Under the pieces are notes generated by a model. It saw only the letters and a program-made list of their open reading frames with translations, was not told the origin of the DNA and made no database searches. DNA of 64,000 bases, taken from Gnetum montanum (Eukaryota; Streptophyta; Gnetopsida; Gnetales; Gnetaceae). Positions 36,535 to 49,310 of the stretch are shown here, piece by piece. Within the stretch, counting starts at the first letter, position 1. The number at the start of each line of letters is the position of its first letter. The stretch spans positions 4,439 through 68,438 of the forward strand of contig MNCI01010180.1 in assembly GCA_015680685.1 (NCBI GenBank), in the 5' to 3' direction. A program made the translations under genes and the position numbers.

Positions 36535-39500
36535 GCTGTTTTGTTTTGTTTTTGTTTTTTTTTCTCGGTTTGTAGTGCATAAAAATTATTGTTTGAATAT
36601 TGTGTTCAATTTTTTCTTCAATTTACTTGAAATTAAAATTAACAATAAAAGGCATGTGAAATATAAGTGCTAATATGGATAGAAAATTTTTTCTTTAGTT
36701 AAAATTAGTAATAAAAAAATATTTACATATAAAGCTATTTTATACCATATGCAAATAAAGCATCTTCATCCATACACTAGGATTTTGCCTTGGAAAATTC
36801 AAACATATAAGTATGCCCATTTTTACCTCATATGCAAGCAGCCTGAAACACATGCCAATAAAATATGTTTAAAAAACCTATGCTAATGGCTACATGCTAA
36901 AAATATAAGGTTGGTAAAAAATTAATAATACAAGCTAGCTAACATGTAGATACTTTCAAGGCCATGATATATTCAAAAACATGCTTATTCTAAGTTAGAG
37001 TAGTTTGGTAAAAGGATGTTATTGGTGGGCATAATAATATTATATTTAGCGTTACTGATCTATGATTGGTAGTTGGCCTTTTGGCCAATATGAACTTCAT
37101 TATTTGTTAGATAGCCATAGGAAACCATGAACAATTATTTTTTTTATTTTAAAAAGTTAATATCTATTGTAAGAAAAAAGTTATCATGACAATGAGATAA
37201 TGAAAAACTTACTTCTAACACTTAGCTAACTTAGGCTTAAGCTAATAAAGTATTAGACAGAAAAAAAAAACACAATGTAATAAAAATTAAAGGATGTCAA
37301 TAAAAATTTATAGATAAAGTTGTAGGCATCTAAAATAAAATAAACACAAAGGGGCACAAAAACAAAACAAATTAAAATAAGACTTGCAAAAGAATAACCT
37401 TAAATATTCAAAGCACAATACTAATAGCCTTTTGCATACAAAACCTAACATGTTCACTAATAACAATTTAAAACCCGTAATGCTGAAGCCAAAATATCAA
37501 ATCATCATCATCCTAACCTTTTCCAAACAAAATGGGGTGGGCTACATTAATTCCTTTTTACTCTTTGCCTCAATGAAGAGTTAGATCTTTGTTTATTTGT
37601 AGTTTCTTCAAATCATCTTTGATCGTGTGACTACTGCACATTGCATTTGTGAAATGCCCTATCATGTATAAAATCTAAAAAAGCAACTCATCCACAAGAT
37701 TTAGCAAGGTTTTATAAATACCTACCAACCTGACACTAATCCTCCTTCTTTCCTACATGGACCTCTGACTAGCATTAGCATTAGACCACTAACTATGAAA
37801 AATATTATCTAAGTATAAATCTAACATTAACATTATCAACTAATATAAGTAGTAAAGCATAGTTATGCCTGCACCAAAGACATGAAAGTACAAAGTTCAC
37901 ATTGCTAATCAAATGACATAAAAATTACAAAGCACAAGTATTGATTGAACATTACAATCTCATAAAGTATATTAGATAGCTAACTTATAGAAAATGCTAA
38001 ATATCTAAATGCTGATATAAATCTTGTTTCTCTAAATACTCCTTAAAGCCAACACTTGTAATACCTAAGAGGTAAAAACAAAGAGGAAAATTATGCCATA
38101 GAGTGAGTACGCAAAATAAATTCTAAGTATTCCTTTAAGAGTTTTAAAACTAGACGTCAGCTAGCTAGACAATCATGCATAGAGGTTGTTACTATGGATC
38201 AAGAACTTAGAAGAAGGGTTGAATAAGTTCCCCAATTAAAATTTCACTAGCCACAAAAACACATCAAATTTTACATTGTTCCCAAACTTGGGTATGTCCA
38301 CATTTAGAGGGTAAAATTTGTGCACATATCTAGACTTTGTTTCTTGAAAACATTTGGTTTTAAGGATACTACACCTTGTACAAGCTTTGAGATCCTCTTC
38401 AAAGTGTTTTATTGCTATGAAACCACTCAATCCCACAAGGTCCCAACAAGCTCATAATGTGGTTTCAAGGATCCCACAACCTTTACAAACTTGAGCTCCA
38501 CTCTAAAGTGTTTTGATATTGCAAAACCACTTAATCTTGTAGGATTTTGACAAGGTCAACAGAGATGTCTTCCTGCAGGAAGCACATCAACCCTGCAAGG
38601 CTATAAGAAATAAGGAAAAGAACAAGGAAAGAATGTAACTAAATTTACAGGCCCTTGTACTTGAAGCTTAGTAAAATTACAATCAAGAAAATTATGTTAC
38701 AATGAAGAGAAACAATGTAACTGCGTAGAATAGACAATGAAGAGATTTTGTGTGTATAGTGCTTATGCAATTCCCAAGTTTTTGACATCATCTTATAGCC
38801 TCAAAGTTTTTGAAAATTCCTTGAAATTCATTCAATGACTACCAAAAAACTAGTGTAAACATCTACTTCTGATGAGCAGTGAGGTACCCTTATGCCCAAC
38901 CATATGAATATGAGCATTCACGCACAATTTGGTCAAACTCCAAGGATTAAGTGCTTATGTGCTTACATAGAACAAGGATGGGTTATGTAGTCGTTGTCTT
39001 CCCAAGCATACTTGTAAGGCATGATTGTATGGTTAAGTAAACTTGAGGTATATGATTTTTATGGTTTTTATCTTTTCTATCTTAATCCCCTAAGTGTGTG
39101 CAATGAAAAGATTTAAATAACTAATGAATTTTTTGTAACTTTAATATAAATCAAATCCTAACACCAGTATCTGTTCCCACTCTCCAGACACATCCTAAAC
39201 CAATGTAACACTACTAGGATTACCAAACGCTAGTCGTTACTAGGTTACCAAGTGTTCCATGTATGGTCAAAGTGGTCATGCTAGGTGTGCTAATTTGTTG
39301 ATAGGTAATAATTAATAATTCAATAGAAATAACATCAATTAACTATTGAAAGCATCAAATAATAATAAATAACATGAAATGCAATAATTAAGTTATTCTG
39401 AATGTTGCAAGATTTATCATAAAGTTTGTCTTTATTTCCGGTCACAAGGTGTGCTTAGGTACAGAATGCTCAAATAAAGATCTATTCACTCTATGACTTC

Positions 39501-39713
39501 TACTATGGGCACTTAGAAATAATTCTAACTTTAGAATAGAGAAAATTACAAGAGTTCAGCTAAGGGGCTAAAAACTAATGCCAAACCAAGTGCCTCTGTC
39601 TCTTATTTATAGGAAATGAGATAGGCTTCAACATTGCATGTCTGATATCGCTTTGACATCTCCAATATTGCAGATCTGATATCGAGGGTCTGATATTGGG
39701 GCTCATCAACTTT
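36535..39713. repeat. Tandem duplication, copy 2 (left part and solo LTR)
   Basis: 36535-38192 duplicates 24601-26293, and 38193-38869 duplicates the copia LTR fragment 26294-26955. Then comes a solo E2-family LTR with ACTTC (38865-38869) and ACTTT (39709-39713) on its two sides. The copia LTR then resumes, giving the flank missing from copy 1. Confidence 0.85.
38870..39708 (-). repeat. Solo LTR of the E2 family inside the E3 3' LTR
   Basis: 839 bp, TGATGA to TCATCA, with 5-bp target duplication ACTTC/ACTTT. It contains a minus-strand TATA box (about 39605-39612) and GATATC motifs (39641-39699). No internal Ty3 sequence remains, the usual result of LTR-LTR recombination. Confidence 0.9.
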
Positions 39714-40394
39714 GAAGTTGAGACATCTATTTGAGATTATCCTAAATGTAAGAGAGATGTCTATCTAAAAAGTGGGATGTCTACGATGCGATACCTACTA
39801 TTGAGGATAGACATAAGTTGTTTTTTCAAGATTTCTATTCAAATTTTGAACTTTGAATTTTAAGCCTTTCTCTTATCAATTTGTCTTCTTGGCAATTCTT
39901 GTAGCATCTTCATTTAACTTATAGACTTCATTTTCATCCATGCTCTCATCTTGCCCATGTAGTCTTCATTTTGATATCTTGGCATAGATTTTGTTTCCTT
40001 GAGTTCTTAGTTCTTAGATTTCTTGGTGAAGTTCTTGTTCATGTCCCACAAAAATAAACATCTACCACAAACATTCTATGTTATCCATTTTCCTTAAGGT
40101 TTTGACATACCAAAAGGTCAACAATCTTCCCCTTTTTGGTGATGTCCAAAACTTAAGAAAATGGGTTAGTATGGTTCATTAAAAAAATGAAATAAAAATT
40201 ATCTCCCTCTTTTTGGAGATAAACAAAAAGGGTTAGAAAAAATCCTCCTAAATATGTGCAAGGAAAAAATATAATTAATTATTTTTTGTATTTTTGAGAA
40301 TCAAGAGTAGCTATGTTTTATTGAAAATTAAGGTAAAAATTTACTTGATAGGACAAGGTTATATCCCCATGTCTTTACAGAGAGTAGTGAGTCA

Positions 40395-41850
40395 CTATTC
40401 ATCAAGAGGTTTGGTGAAAGCATCTACAAGCTGATTTTCTATTCCAATGAACTCTAGATTTACATGTCCAACTTGAGTATGTTCTTGTATAAAATGGTGA
40501 TAAATTTTGATGTATTTTATATGGGAATGTTTGATAGGATTCTTTTTCATATTGATGGCACTATTGTTGTCACAATACATTGGTGTAGATTGGGGTTTTA
40601 TCCCTAAATATTTATGTGTTTATTTCATTCAAAAAATTAGTGCACAACAACTTCCAACTAAAATGTACTTGGATTCAACTATAGAGAGTGTTGTGGATTT
40701 TTTATTTTTGGTTGCCCATGAGACAAGACTCTTTCTTATGAAAAAGAAATTTCCACTTGTTTTTCAATGATCATTTGAACAACCTACCCAATCTACATCA
40801 TAATATCTAGCAAGATCAAGTAGGAATTCCTTTGGATACCAAAGTTCCTAATTAGTAGTATCTTTTAGATAATGAAAAATATGTTTAACATCCTTTAGAT
40901 GGGATTATTTTAGATTTTCTTGATATATTCAGAAATTCCTACAATTAGTGCTATATTGGGTCTACTAGTGGTTAAATAAAGTAGACTACCTATCATACCT
41001 CTATAAAGCTTGAGATCAATATGTTTTTCTTGATCATCTTTGGTGAGCTTGAAGTTTGCTACCATAGGAGTGTTTTTTACCTTTACTTCTACCAAGTTGA
41101 ATTTGACTAGTAGATCTTTGATATACTTAGTTTGACAAATAAAGGTTCCATCTTTTGTTTGATTGATCTAAAATCTAAGAAAACTGTTGAGCTCTACCAT
41201 CATGCTCATTTCAAATTTTGATTGCATATGATCTAAAAATTTCTTGCATAGAATATCATTAATGGCAAACAAAAATAATATCATTAACATAGATTTGAAT
41301 AATAAGTAAATCATTACCTTCTCACTTGAGAGATAAAGTGACATTAGCCCTACCTCTTTCGAAGCCATTGGATGTAAGGTGTTGGGAAATTCTTTCATAC
41401 TAAGCTCTAGGAGTTTGTTTGAGCCCATAGAGAGCTTTATTGAGCCTAAAAACATGATTGGGATTAATGGGATCTACAAATCCTTTAGCTTGTTCAACAT
41501 ATACCTCTTCTTGAATGGTCCCATGCACTTTTCACATCCATTTGATATAACTTGATGTTCTTAATGCTAGCATATGCTAAAAGAAGTCTAATAGATTTAA
41601 GTCTTGAAACTGGAGAAAAACTTTCATCAAAGTCAATTCCTTCTTGTTGATTATATCCTTTTGCAATTAGTCTAGCTTTACTTTTAATGATATTCCCATT
41701 TTCATCTATTTTATTCCTAAAAATCCATTTTGTGCTAGTAATCAGTCTATGATTTAGCTTAGGTATTAATTCCCATACATCATTCCTATTGAATTGATTT
41801 AGTTTTTCTTGAATAGTAGAAATTCACTCTTCTTCTCCTTCTGCTTCTTT
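40395..41850 (-). pseudogene. E3 copia reverse transcriptase and RNase H; YVDD is YVND
   Basis: The RT entry (about 41520-41850) includes WIFRNKIDENGNI and LIAKGYNQQEGIDFDESFSP. The catalytic box reads YVNDIIF: the first Asp of YVDD is Asn (codon 41283-41285). Then come FEMSMMVELNSFL (41168-41230), DLKLYRGMIGSLLYLTTSRPNI (40910-41020) and RNase H: YCDNNSAINMKKNPIKHSHIKYI...HHF...QLVDAFTKPLD (40395-40580). The motifs fit copia, most like the SIRE type. Stops and frameshifts; inactive. Confidence 0.87.
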
Positions 41851-42046
41851 GAAATTTTTGGGTTCTAGTTATGAAAGATATGTAGCATAGGCACAAATTT
41901 TCTTAGTTTGGATTCTAGTACAGATTCCATCTTGTACTTGTCCAATTACATCATTGAGATAGTGTGTTCTACTAAGTCTAGGAATTTTATGTAGAATTGT
42001 GATATCTCCCCACATTCATTCTCATGCTCATTCTCATGTTCACCAT

Positions 42047-43060
42047 CTACTTCTGAATTTTTGTTAATTTAATCTTGGGAGGTACTAGATAATTTTTGAA
42101 TGGGACTACTTTATCATTAGGTTGTGAAGAAGTAATGTCACTATCATGAATTTTAACATTTATAGATTCTTCTACAACATTAGTTCTTTTGTTGAAGACT
42201 CTATATGCTCTACTAATGGAAGAGTATGCTAAGAAGATGTTTTCATCAGTTTTAGGATCAAATTTTCTTAAGACATCTTTATCATTAAGAATATAGCATT
42301 TAGAATTAAAAATATGAAAATAACCAACTAAAGGTTTTCTACTAGTCCATAATTCATAGGGAGTTTTAGGGGTGAATCTTCTTACCAAATCTTTGTTGGA
42401 GACATAGCATTCAGTGTTAATTACTTCAGCCCAAAAATGGTAAGGTACATTTTTGTCATTCAATATAGTTCTCCTCATTTCATTCAAGATCCTATTCTTT
42501 CTTTTAGCTACACTATTTTGTTGAGGAGTCCTTGTAGCAGAAAATTAATGAAGAATGCCATTCATTTGACAATATTGTTCAAATTTAGCATTTTTGAGTT
42601 CCCCTTCATTGTCACTCCTAATGAATTTAAAGCCATAGCATTTTTCTTTCTAAATTTGATTAAAATTTCTTAAGAAATGATCAAATGCTTCATCCTTGTG
42701 ATATAAAAAGGAAACCCAAGTAAAATGAGAGTAGTCATCAATAATGGTTAGAAAATACCTTTTCTTTCCCAAACTAAGCATTTGAGAAGGACCAATCAGA
42801 TCCATGTGAAGTAAGTCTAAGGGACGAGAGGGAGAGATGCAATTTTTCTTACCAAACCTTACTCTTATTTTCTTCCCCTTTTGTCATGTTTCATAGGTGT
42901 TCAAATTTAAGTCTTTGAGTTCGGAAAATCCACAAACCATTTTCTTTGTCACTAGAGTCTAAAGAATTTCTTTGTTTACGTGACCCAACTTTCTAAGACA
43001 CATATGAGCATCATCTGTATTATTGATCAAGCACTTGGATTTAAGGTTAGGATTGTCTTC
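42047..43060 (-). pseudogene. E3 copia integrase; catalytic Glu to Lys
   Basis: LGHVNKEIL (about 42960) ends the zinc domain. The core shows LLHMDLIGPSQ (first Asp), FIRSDNEGE (second Asp), then TPQQNSVAKRKN in place of GVVERKN. The catalytic Glu is Lys at 42503-42505. The tail at 42047-42487 is a long intact stretch: YHFWAEVINTECYVSNK, TPYELWTSRKP, FNSKCYILNDKD, SRAYRVFNKRTNVVEESI. Integrase joins cDNA to host DNA; this copy lacks an essential carboxylate. Confidence 0.88.
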
Positions 43061-44201
43061 AAATACAGTGGTGTAAACATTTTCCTTTGTAGTTCCTTCT
43101 ATAACAATGTTTCCAGAGGTTAAGTCTATAACAAGTTTCTTTTGAAAAAGCAACATCAAAATTTGAATTACAAAGTTGAATAACACTAAGAAGATTATAC
43201 TTTATCCCTTTAACAAAGAAAACTTTATTTATTGTAGGTTGTCCTTTACCTTTCCCTCCTATGGTACCAATACCTATTATAGGAGCTTCCATGTCATCTT
43301 GAAATGTGATGATTTCATAATTTTATTTTGAAAAGTGTATGAATTTGGATTCAAGTCCTGTCATGTGTCTTGAATAGCCACTATCAATATAACATATGCT
43401 CATTTTAACAATAGAGAGAGCAACTTGAGCCATCATGTTTTGTTTAGGTTTTCTCTCTTTTTGCTTCCAAAATTTCTTTCCTTGCAAAGCACCTTGTTAA
43501 GGTTGCTTTTGAAAAGGCCAAGTGTAATATTACATCCAAAAATAGCAACAAGCCTAAACATGTCTAAATTTTCCACAATAAAAGTAATTCAAGGTATTAA
43601 ATCTTGGTATATTACCAAACCTAAAATGACTTACTTTTGAGTAGCTTAAAGAAGCCTTAATGTATACATCCTTATGCTCTTCATCTTTGAGCTTTTCTTC
43701 TAAAAATTTCTTATTAATATACTCAATAACATTAGTTAGTATTTGAATCTCACTCATTAGGTCTAAGTTTTATTTCTTAAGATAAGAAGATTCATCATTA
43801 ATAGTTGCAATCTTTATCTCTTTGTCATGTAAGATTTCTTTTATTTTAAAGCATAGACTTTGAAAAGAAATAATTTCATTGCAAAGCAAGTCATACATTT
43901 CTTCAAAGGAATTTTAATCTTCTTTATGATGACATCTATGATCCTTTGTACTTTTTTTATCCAAATTAATATAGATGTTACTGGACCTATCGTTATAATC
44001 TCTTTTGGAGGCTATATGGCCTCTTCCATTACATATACAACTGAACATAGAAGAGGGAATAAAAATTTTATCTTTACTAATGTAGTAGAGGAATTGAATG
44101 CATCTCTTCAAGAAGAATTTGATGAAGCATCTTAGTCTATTTGTCCAATTTGATTTGACAGCTTTTGATGATCTAATATTAGTTATCCCTTCCATGTTCA
44201 T
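43061..44201 (-). pseudogene. E3 copia gag end and protease
   Basis: Protease: CYIDSGYSRHMTG (about 43350-43400) keeps the DSG active site, followed by IIGIGTIGGKGKG and VFFVKGIKYNLLSV (43059-43292). Gag: two worn zinc-knuckle remnants, YCGKFRHVQACC (about 43540-43570) and CICNGRGHIASK (about 44010-44050), each with one or more metal ligands replaced. The frame is broken several times. No gag start could be placed. Confidence 0.75.
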
Positions 44202-44241
44202 GTTGAGTTATTTGCATTAGACTATTGGGATTCATACAGCT

Positions 44242-45284
44242 TGTGGATTGATAACTTAGAAAGGGGTTTGAATAATTTTCCTAATTAAAGTTACACCAAC
44301 CATAAAAGTAAACCAAATTTTACATGGTTCCCCAACTTGGATATGTCCATACTCCAAGGGTAGAATCCTTGCATACCTTTGGACTTTGTTTTTTCAAAAA
44401 ATATGGTTTGAAGGGCACCACATCCTATAAAAGCTCTGAGATTCACTTTGGAGTGTTTCATTGTTGCAAAACCACTCAACCCTACAAGGTTCCAACAAGC
44501 TCAGAATGTGGTTTCAAGGATTCCACAACCTTTATAAAATTAAGCTCTATTTTGGAGTGTTTTGATACCACAAAACCACTTAATCCTGCATGATCCTGAC
44601 AAGCTTAACAAAGATGTATTTTTGCAAGAAGCACATCAACCTTGTAGGGCTATAAGAAAGAAGGAAAAGAACAAGGAAAAAATGTAACTAAATTTATAGA
44701 TCCTTGTACTTTAAGCTCAATAAAATTACAATCAAGCAAATGATGTTATAATGAAGATCAATAATATAATTTCTTAGAATAGACAATGAAGAGATTTTTT
44801 GTGTATAGTTTTTGCACAATTCCCAATATTTGGACATCATCTTATAGACTTAGAGTTTTCAAAAAAATCCTTAGAATTCTTACAATGGCTACCAAATGGC
44901 TAGTGTAGACATCTACTTCAAAGTCGAGACACCTATTTGAGATTACCCTCAATGTAGGAGAGATGTCTATATGGAAAGTGGGATGTATAGAGTGATACGA
45001 TGTCTACTCAACTTTTGAACTTTGAATTTTAAGCCTTTTCTTGTCAATTTATCTTCTTGGTAGTTCCTAGAGCATCTTCATTGGACTTGTAGACTTCATT
45101 TTCATCCATGCTTTCATCTTGCTCATGTAGTATTGATTTTGACATCTTGGTGTAGATCTCATTTGCTTGAGTTCTTAGATCTCTTTGTGGAGTTGTTGTT
45201 CATGTCCTACAAAAATCATCATTTACCACAAACATTATATGTTCTCCATTTTCTTTAAGGTTTTCACATACCAAAAGCTCAATA
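44242..45284 (-). repeat. E3 5' LTR
   Basis: 1043 bp matching 38193-38869 plus 39709-40123. The outer end has TATTGA where the 3' LTR has TGTTGA; GCTAC (45285-45289) follows as target duplication. Confidence 0.85.
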
Positions 45285-45289
45285 GCTAC

Positions 45290-46860
45290 ATTTAGAGAGT
45301 TAGTACAAAATAACTAAATAATAAAACATAAAATATTAATAATACAAAGCATCACATAAATAATATTAAATTTCTAAGGTATCCAAATGAAATTCCACCA
45401 TCATCCAATCCCAATTTGTGGAAGCTAGTACCATTCTTAGTTTCTAAAATATCAAAGTTAATATGTGTAATTTTTTGCTCAAAAAGGTTTTATCAAAATC
45501 TAAATCTAAATAAAATATGCAAGTAGGATTGATTAATTATTTATGAAATATGGTATCAAGGTTAGTTGAAATACTATCTTGATTTCTATCATACACTAAA
45601 GTAAGAATCCCAAAGTATTCTATATTACCCCTTCATGAGACGTTGTTTAAAGGATAACATGGTATGAACTTCACTATTGTAGATATCTAAGGGTTAAAGT
45701 ATGCAACAAGGATCCTTTAAAATCAGCTAGCAAAATCCATTTTGTTAAAGATTTTAATGTGTTCTAATAGGCTTAACATGCTAGTTTACATCTATATGTA
45801 GCTACACTATAATTTTAGTATACATCATTATGGTCTACATAATCATCTATGGTGTTTTGTAATATGTATCAAGTTAGTTATGCTTAATCAAGTATATTAA
45901 CTAATAATAACTAATTGTTATGCCTATTTGTTCTTTAGACATGACTATTCCATTATAACTATATAAGTAATGATCCTAGTTCAATAATTGTGAAGCATAA
46001 TAACAATCTAAGATATAATGCATAGCACAATAGTTTATAATAGAGTTACTTGGTTATATTACTCTTCTCTATTTCTTGTTAGGTCATGTTCTTGTATTTG
46101 ACATGTATATCACTATGAACTTAGTTTATGTTCATGGTGCACATTTATCTCATTCACAATAGTCATCAAACTATTTTTAATATCTTGGATTTGGTGATCT
46201 AAACATTACAAAACTTTAACATGGTATCAAATCAGGTATTTGATGACTTTTACATTACCATAGTGAATTAGTTATGGTATGGTGGTAGTTAGTTATATTT
46301 AATGCAATGTTAAGTATAAAAATTAACTATAGAATTTTATTTCTAACATTTCAAGTTCAAAATCTTGCATTTTAGCTTATATTCATTCTTTTTCTTATCC
46401 TGTAAGTTTATTTCTATAATTTATAATCAAAATTTTGCTCTTTCTAGTAAAATTTGAATAGAATTTGGTGTGTTATGATTTTTTATTTTAATAGTTAAAT
46501 TACTTTTATGTTTGAATTCTAAATTAATTTTAGGATCATACAACTATGTGATATGATGTAAAATCAAAACAAATAATGATTTTTATAGTTAAAATTAAAA
46601 ATTCAAAATACCCTAGTTTTTGTTTAGTTATAATATATCTATTTGATGAAATGACCCACAGTTCTAGAGGTTGAGGACAAGGATGGAGATCTTTGAAGAG
46701 GAAGTGCACCCCATCACCAACTTCACTTGAACATACTTAAATAGAAACATCATCATTGATCCCATTGTTAGTATCATAAAGCCATCATGGTAATTAATGA
46801 ACCCCAAAATTATTTAGTTTTTAAAATCATAGAGTAGAATTTTTATTTTTTTTAGTACTT
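45290..46860. other. No recognisable gene; AT-rich flank of E3
   Basis: Low-complexity AT-rich sequence without long frames, domain motifs, LTR ends or repeats that I can identify. Confidence 0.5.
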
Positions 46861-46869
46861 TTGTATACT

Positions 46870-47170
46870 GAAGATATCGATTCCAACAGTATATATCGAT
46901 AAAAACTACTTTTTCTTTATAGGCTTTATGTCGTAGGGAATCACAGGCATGATGAGGATTGATGGTAGTTATATCGATTTCTATAGTGGAGGTCACATAG
47001 ATTGATACCTTGAATTTTGATAGGAAAATACTCCATAAGAACTCAAGATATCGATTTATATAAAAGGAGGTGATTGACATCAATGATCGTAATAATAGGA
47101 TTAGCGATCCACTTCAATCGAGATTTCATTGATTGATATTGACATCCTCAATATCAATTGATTATCTAAA
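46870..47170. promoter_or_regulatory. ATATCGAT motif array around a TATA-like box
   Basis: Repeated GATATCGAT, TATATCGAT and related motifs near 46874, 46890, 46972 and 47048 surround TATATAAAAGG at 47057-47067 (plus). More GATATTGACATC-like copies follow to 47165. The arrangement resembles the U3 motif array plus TATA box of the LTRs at 56276-56464 and 27691-27812, but no LTR ends were found. Direction plus is favoured, not proven. Confidence 0.4.
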
Positions 47171-47319
47171 AGATTATTTTTGTACATCACAACTAGTGTA
47201 AATAAGAATCTCAGAATATAGGATGGGGGATGGATACTCAAGAGAGAACCCACACCAAATTGGATTTTATGTACTCAATTTTTAAGAAGAGTGTTGAGGC
47301 TTTGTGTCAATCAACAATC

Positions 47320-47985
47320 AACAATGTTTTAAGGTTGTGAATTTGTTGCATTATGGAGATAGCAAAGTAGGATCATGAATTAGGTGACATCTCCTTTGTA
47401 AACTTCTATGATTTTGAATTAATATAATTTCAATTTGGTTTAATCAACTTATTGCATCTTTGAACTTAATGTTAGAAGTTAAGATGAAGTATTGTTAATT
47501 TTACTTAGGGGTGACACCCATAAGTATGGTGTTTTCAATTGAATCTAGATCTAATTTTTTTATGTCTTGATGATGTTTTTGAATTTGGACTATTTCTCCA
47601 TGAATAATTGATGAGCCAGAAAAAATTTGATGCTGAATTACTTGAACAATTATCCGTATCATGGAGAAGTTACCTTGTCTATGATTGACCAGTAAGTCAT
47701 ATCCATGAAGGAATGGTCCAATGTCAAAAAGATCATCAAGATATAAAACAATTAGATCTGGATTCAATTGAAAACACCACACTTATGGCTATCACCCATA
47801 AGTAAAATTAATAATACTTCACCTTAACTTCTAACATTAAGTCCCAAGATGCAATAGGCTAATTAAACCAAATTGAAATTATATTAATTTAGCAAAATCA
47901 TATAATTTTACAAAGGAGATGTCACCTAATTCATAACCTTGCTCTATTGTCTCCATGATACAACAACTTCACAACCTTAAAGAAA
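47320..47985. repeat. Long inverted repeat (arms about 280 bp, loop about 95 bp)
   Basis: 47320-47605 is the reverse complement of 47700-47985 at roughly 80-85% identity by eye. Shared stretches include GAATTAGGTGACATCTCCTT, TTTCAATTTGGTTTAAT and GTGTTTTCAATTGAATC. No protein is encoded and no terminal target duplication was found. Confidence 0.85.
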
Positions 47986-48219
47986 CAATAATATAACTAT
48001 AGTTGTTGCAAGAAATATAAAATCATTATCATCCATATAAAATAACATTAGGCTCTTGGAATGCTAATATATAGTTGAATATATATTAAAATAGGCATTA
48101 GTTCTCACAAAAAGATATACTTGTCCATAAACAACAAAAATAAAAATACTCATTGATTATTTTAAAAACATCAATAAAAAATAAAAAAATTGAGACTTGA
48201 TTAAGCCTTAGAACCTATT

Positions 48220-49310
48220 TTCACTTCCATATCATGCTCAAAATGAGAGTTTTTAGCTCCCTCATCATCATCATAGATTTGAGGGTGGACATGTTTTTTA
48301 ACATTTTCCACCCTCTTATCCATAGTAGTGATGGTGGATCTAACCTTCTATAGAATTGAGAGGATCTTCCACTAGGTGGATTAATGTTCAAATAGTTGGG
48401 ATCAATCTTCATCCTAGAAGTCATAAAATTCACTAGGTTTTAGGTGCTAGCGAAGAACTAGTTTTCTGAGACTCCCTTACAAATAGTTCAACCTTTGTAT
48501 AGATCTTTAGAGAATGGGAAAAGATGCCTTTCTTCAAAATAGAAAGGTCCACCTTTGTGCCAGTCTACAACTCAAGGATGCCGCACATTTGGAGGATTGT
48601 TGAAATCAGAAAGGGAAAACATAATTTCAAGGCATCATCATTGTAATGATACATGAGATACTTGATTAGGAGGTAAGAAAAATTTGTTTCCTCCCTATAC
48701 TTCAATGCTTTCATCATGCCAAGTGCAGGGCTAAGAACATAGGTAGTATGCATGGATGGAAGAATGTTGTTGATGATCATCCTTGCCATCACCCAATGTT
48801 CAGGCTAGAGGTTTATGAAGTGCAAATCCTATGTCTAAAGCTAGCCACTGTTAGTCTTATGAATTGGTAGAAAGATCATACTTTTCCTCCATGCTTACCT
48901 TGGTCTCAAAAATGTGCTTCCCTTGTGCCAATAGTCCAAACCACTCCTACAGTTTGATCATAATGACCTTAACTCGCATCTTGCAAACTGAAGACACAAA
49001 GTATTGCTTTAGAGGGTTGACCTTGGTAAGATGAGGTTTGACATTTTGATAAAATTCTATAACCTCTTCCTGTATGAACCAATCAAGAGAAGGTCTAATA
49101 AATTCCCTATAGCCCATCATATCTAGTTGCTGGAGCATCATTGCATTTGTGTGGTTGAGCCACTTGATGTAGTTAGCCTTGTGGTGCCAAGGAGATATCT
49201 TAAGTTGTTCACTCCTTAACACTTGAAAGAAAACTAAAATGTTAAACAAACTAAAATTATCGATAGTTTCCTCACAAAGTCCCATACTCACTTGTACCTA
49301 TTATTCTGCA
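48220..49310 (-). pseudogene. Accessory ORF remnant of an Athila/Tat-like element
   Basis: Three minus-strand frames in series (48947-49291, 48565-48792, 48221-48433) read like one broken protein: WIQEEVIEFYQNVKP...FVSSVCKMRVKVIMIKL, then MMARMIINNILPSMHTT...LSYLLIKYLMYHY, then a Pro/Ser- and Asp-containing tail. This order resembles the plant-transposon protein domain often found between integrase and the 3' LTR of Tat/Athila elements (V-R-G-x-x-I-D-F-S region, then MA-x-I-I). It probably is the downstream ORF of E6. Function of that domain family is not established. Recognition is by eye and moderate. Confidence 0.45.

Larger units (their letters stand above)
38193..45284 (-). mobile_element. 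E3: Ty1/copia element, complete outline, decayed
   Basis: On the minus strand: 5' LTR (44242-45284), gag with zinc-knuckle remnants, protease, integrase, RT, RNase H, polypurine tract, 3' LTR (38193-40123, interrupted by the solo LTR). The integrase-before-RT order is diagnostic of copia. The target-site duplication is GTTAC (38188-38192) and GCTAC (45285-45289). The polypurine tract AAAAAGGGGAAGAT (minus, 40124-40137) abuts the 3' LTR, which begins TGTTGA. The primer site (about 44227-44241) is a poor match to the usual initiator-Met type. All frames have stops. Confidence 0.9.

Noticed and set aside
26956-38870. Two independent insertions of the same LTR family
   Set aside because: Both lie at the same base of the same copia LTR with the same 5-bp target; duplication is far simpler.
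36535-39713. False haplotype duplication as the explanation for the repeated block
   Set aside because: The copies differ by scattered substitutions and indels and have different internal structure (full E2 versus solo LTR). Not fully excluded without reads.
46870-47985. A complete LTR or MITE spanning the array and inverted repeat
   Set aside because: No TG...CA ends, target duplication or partner copy found; left as separate array and inverted repeat.
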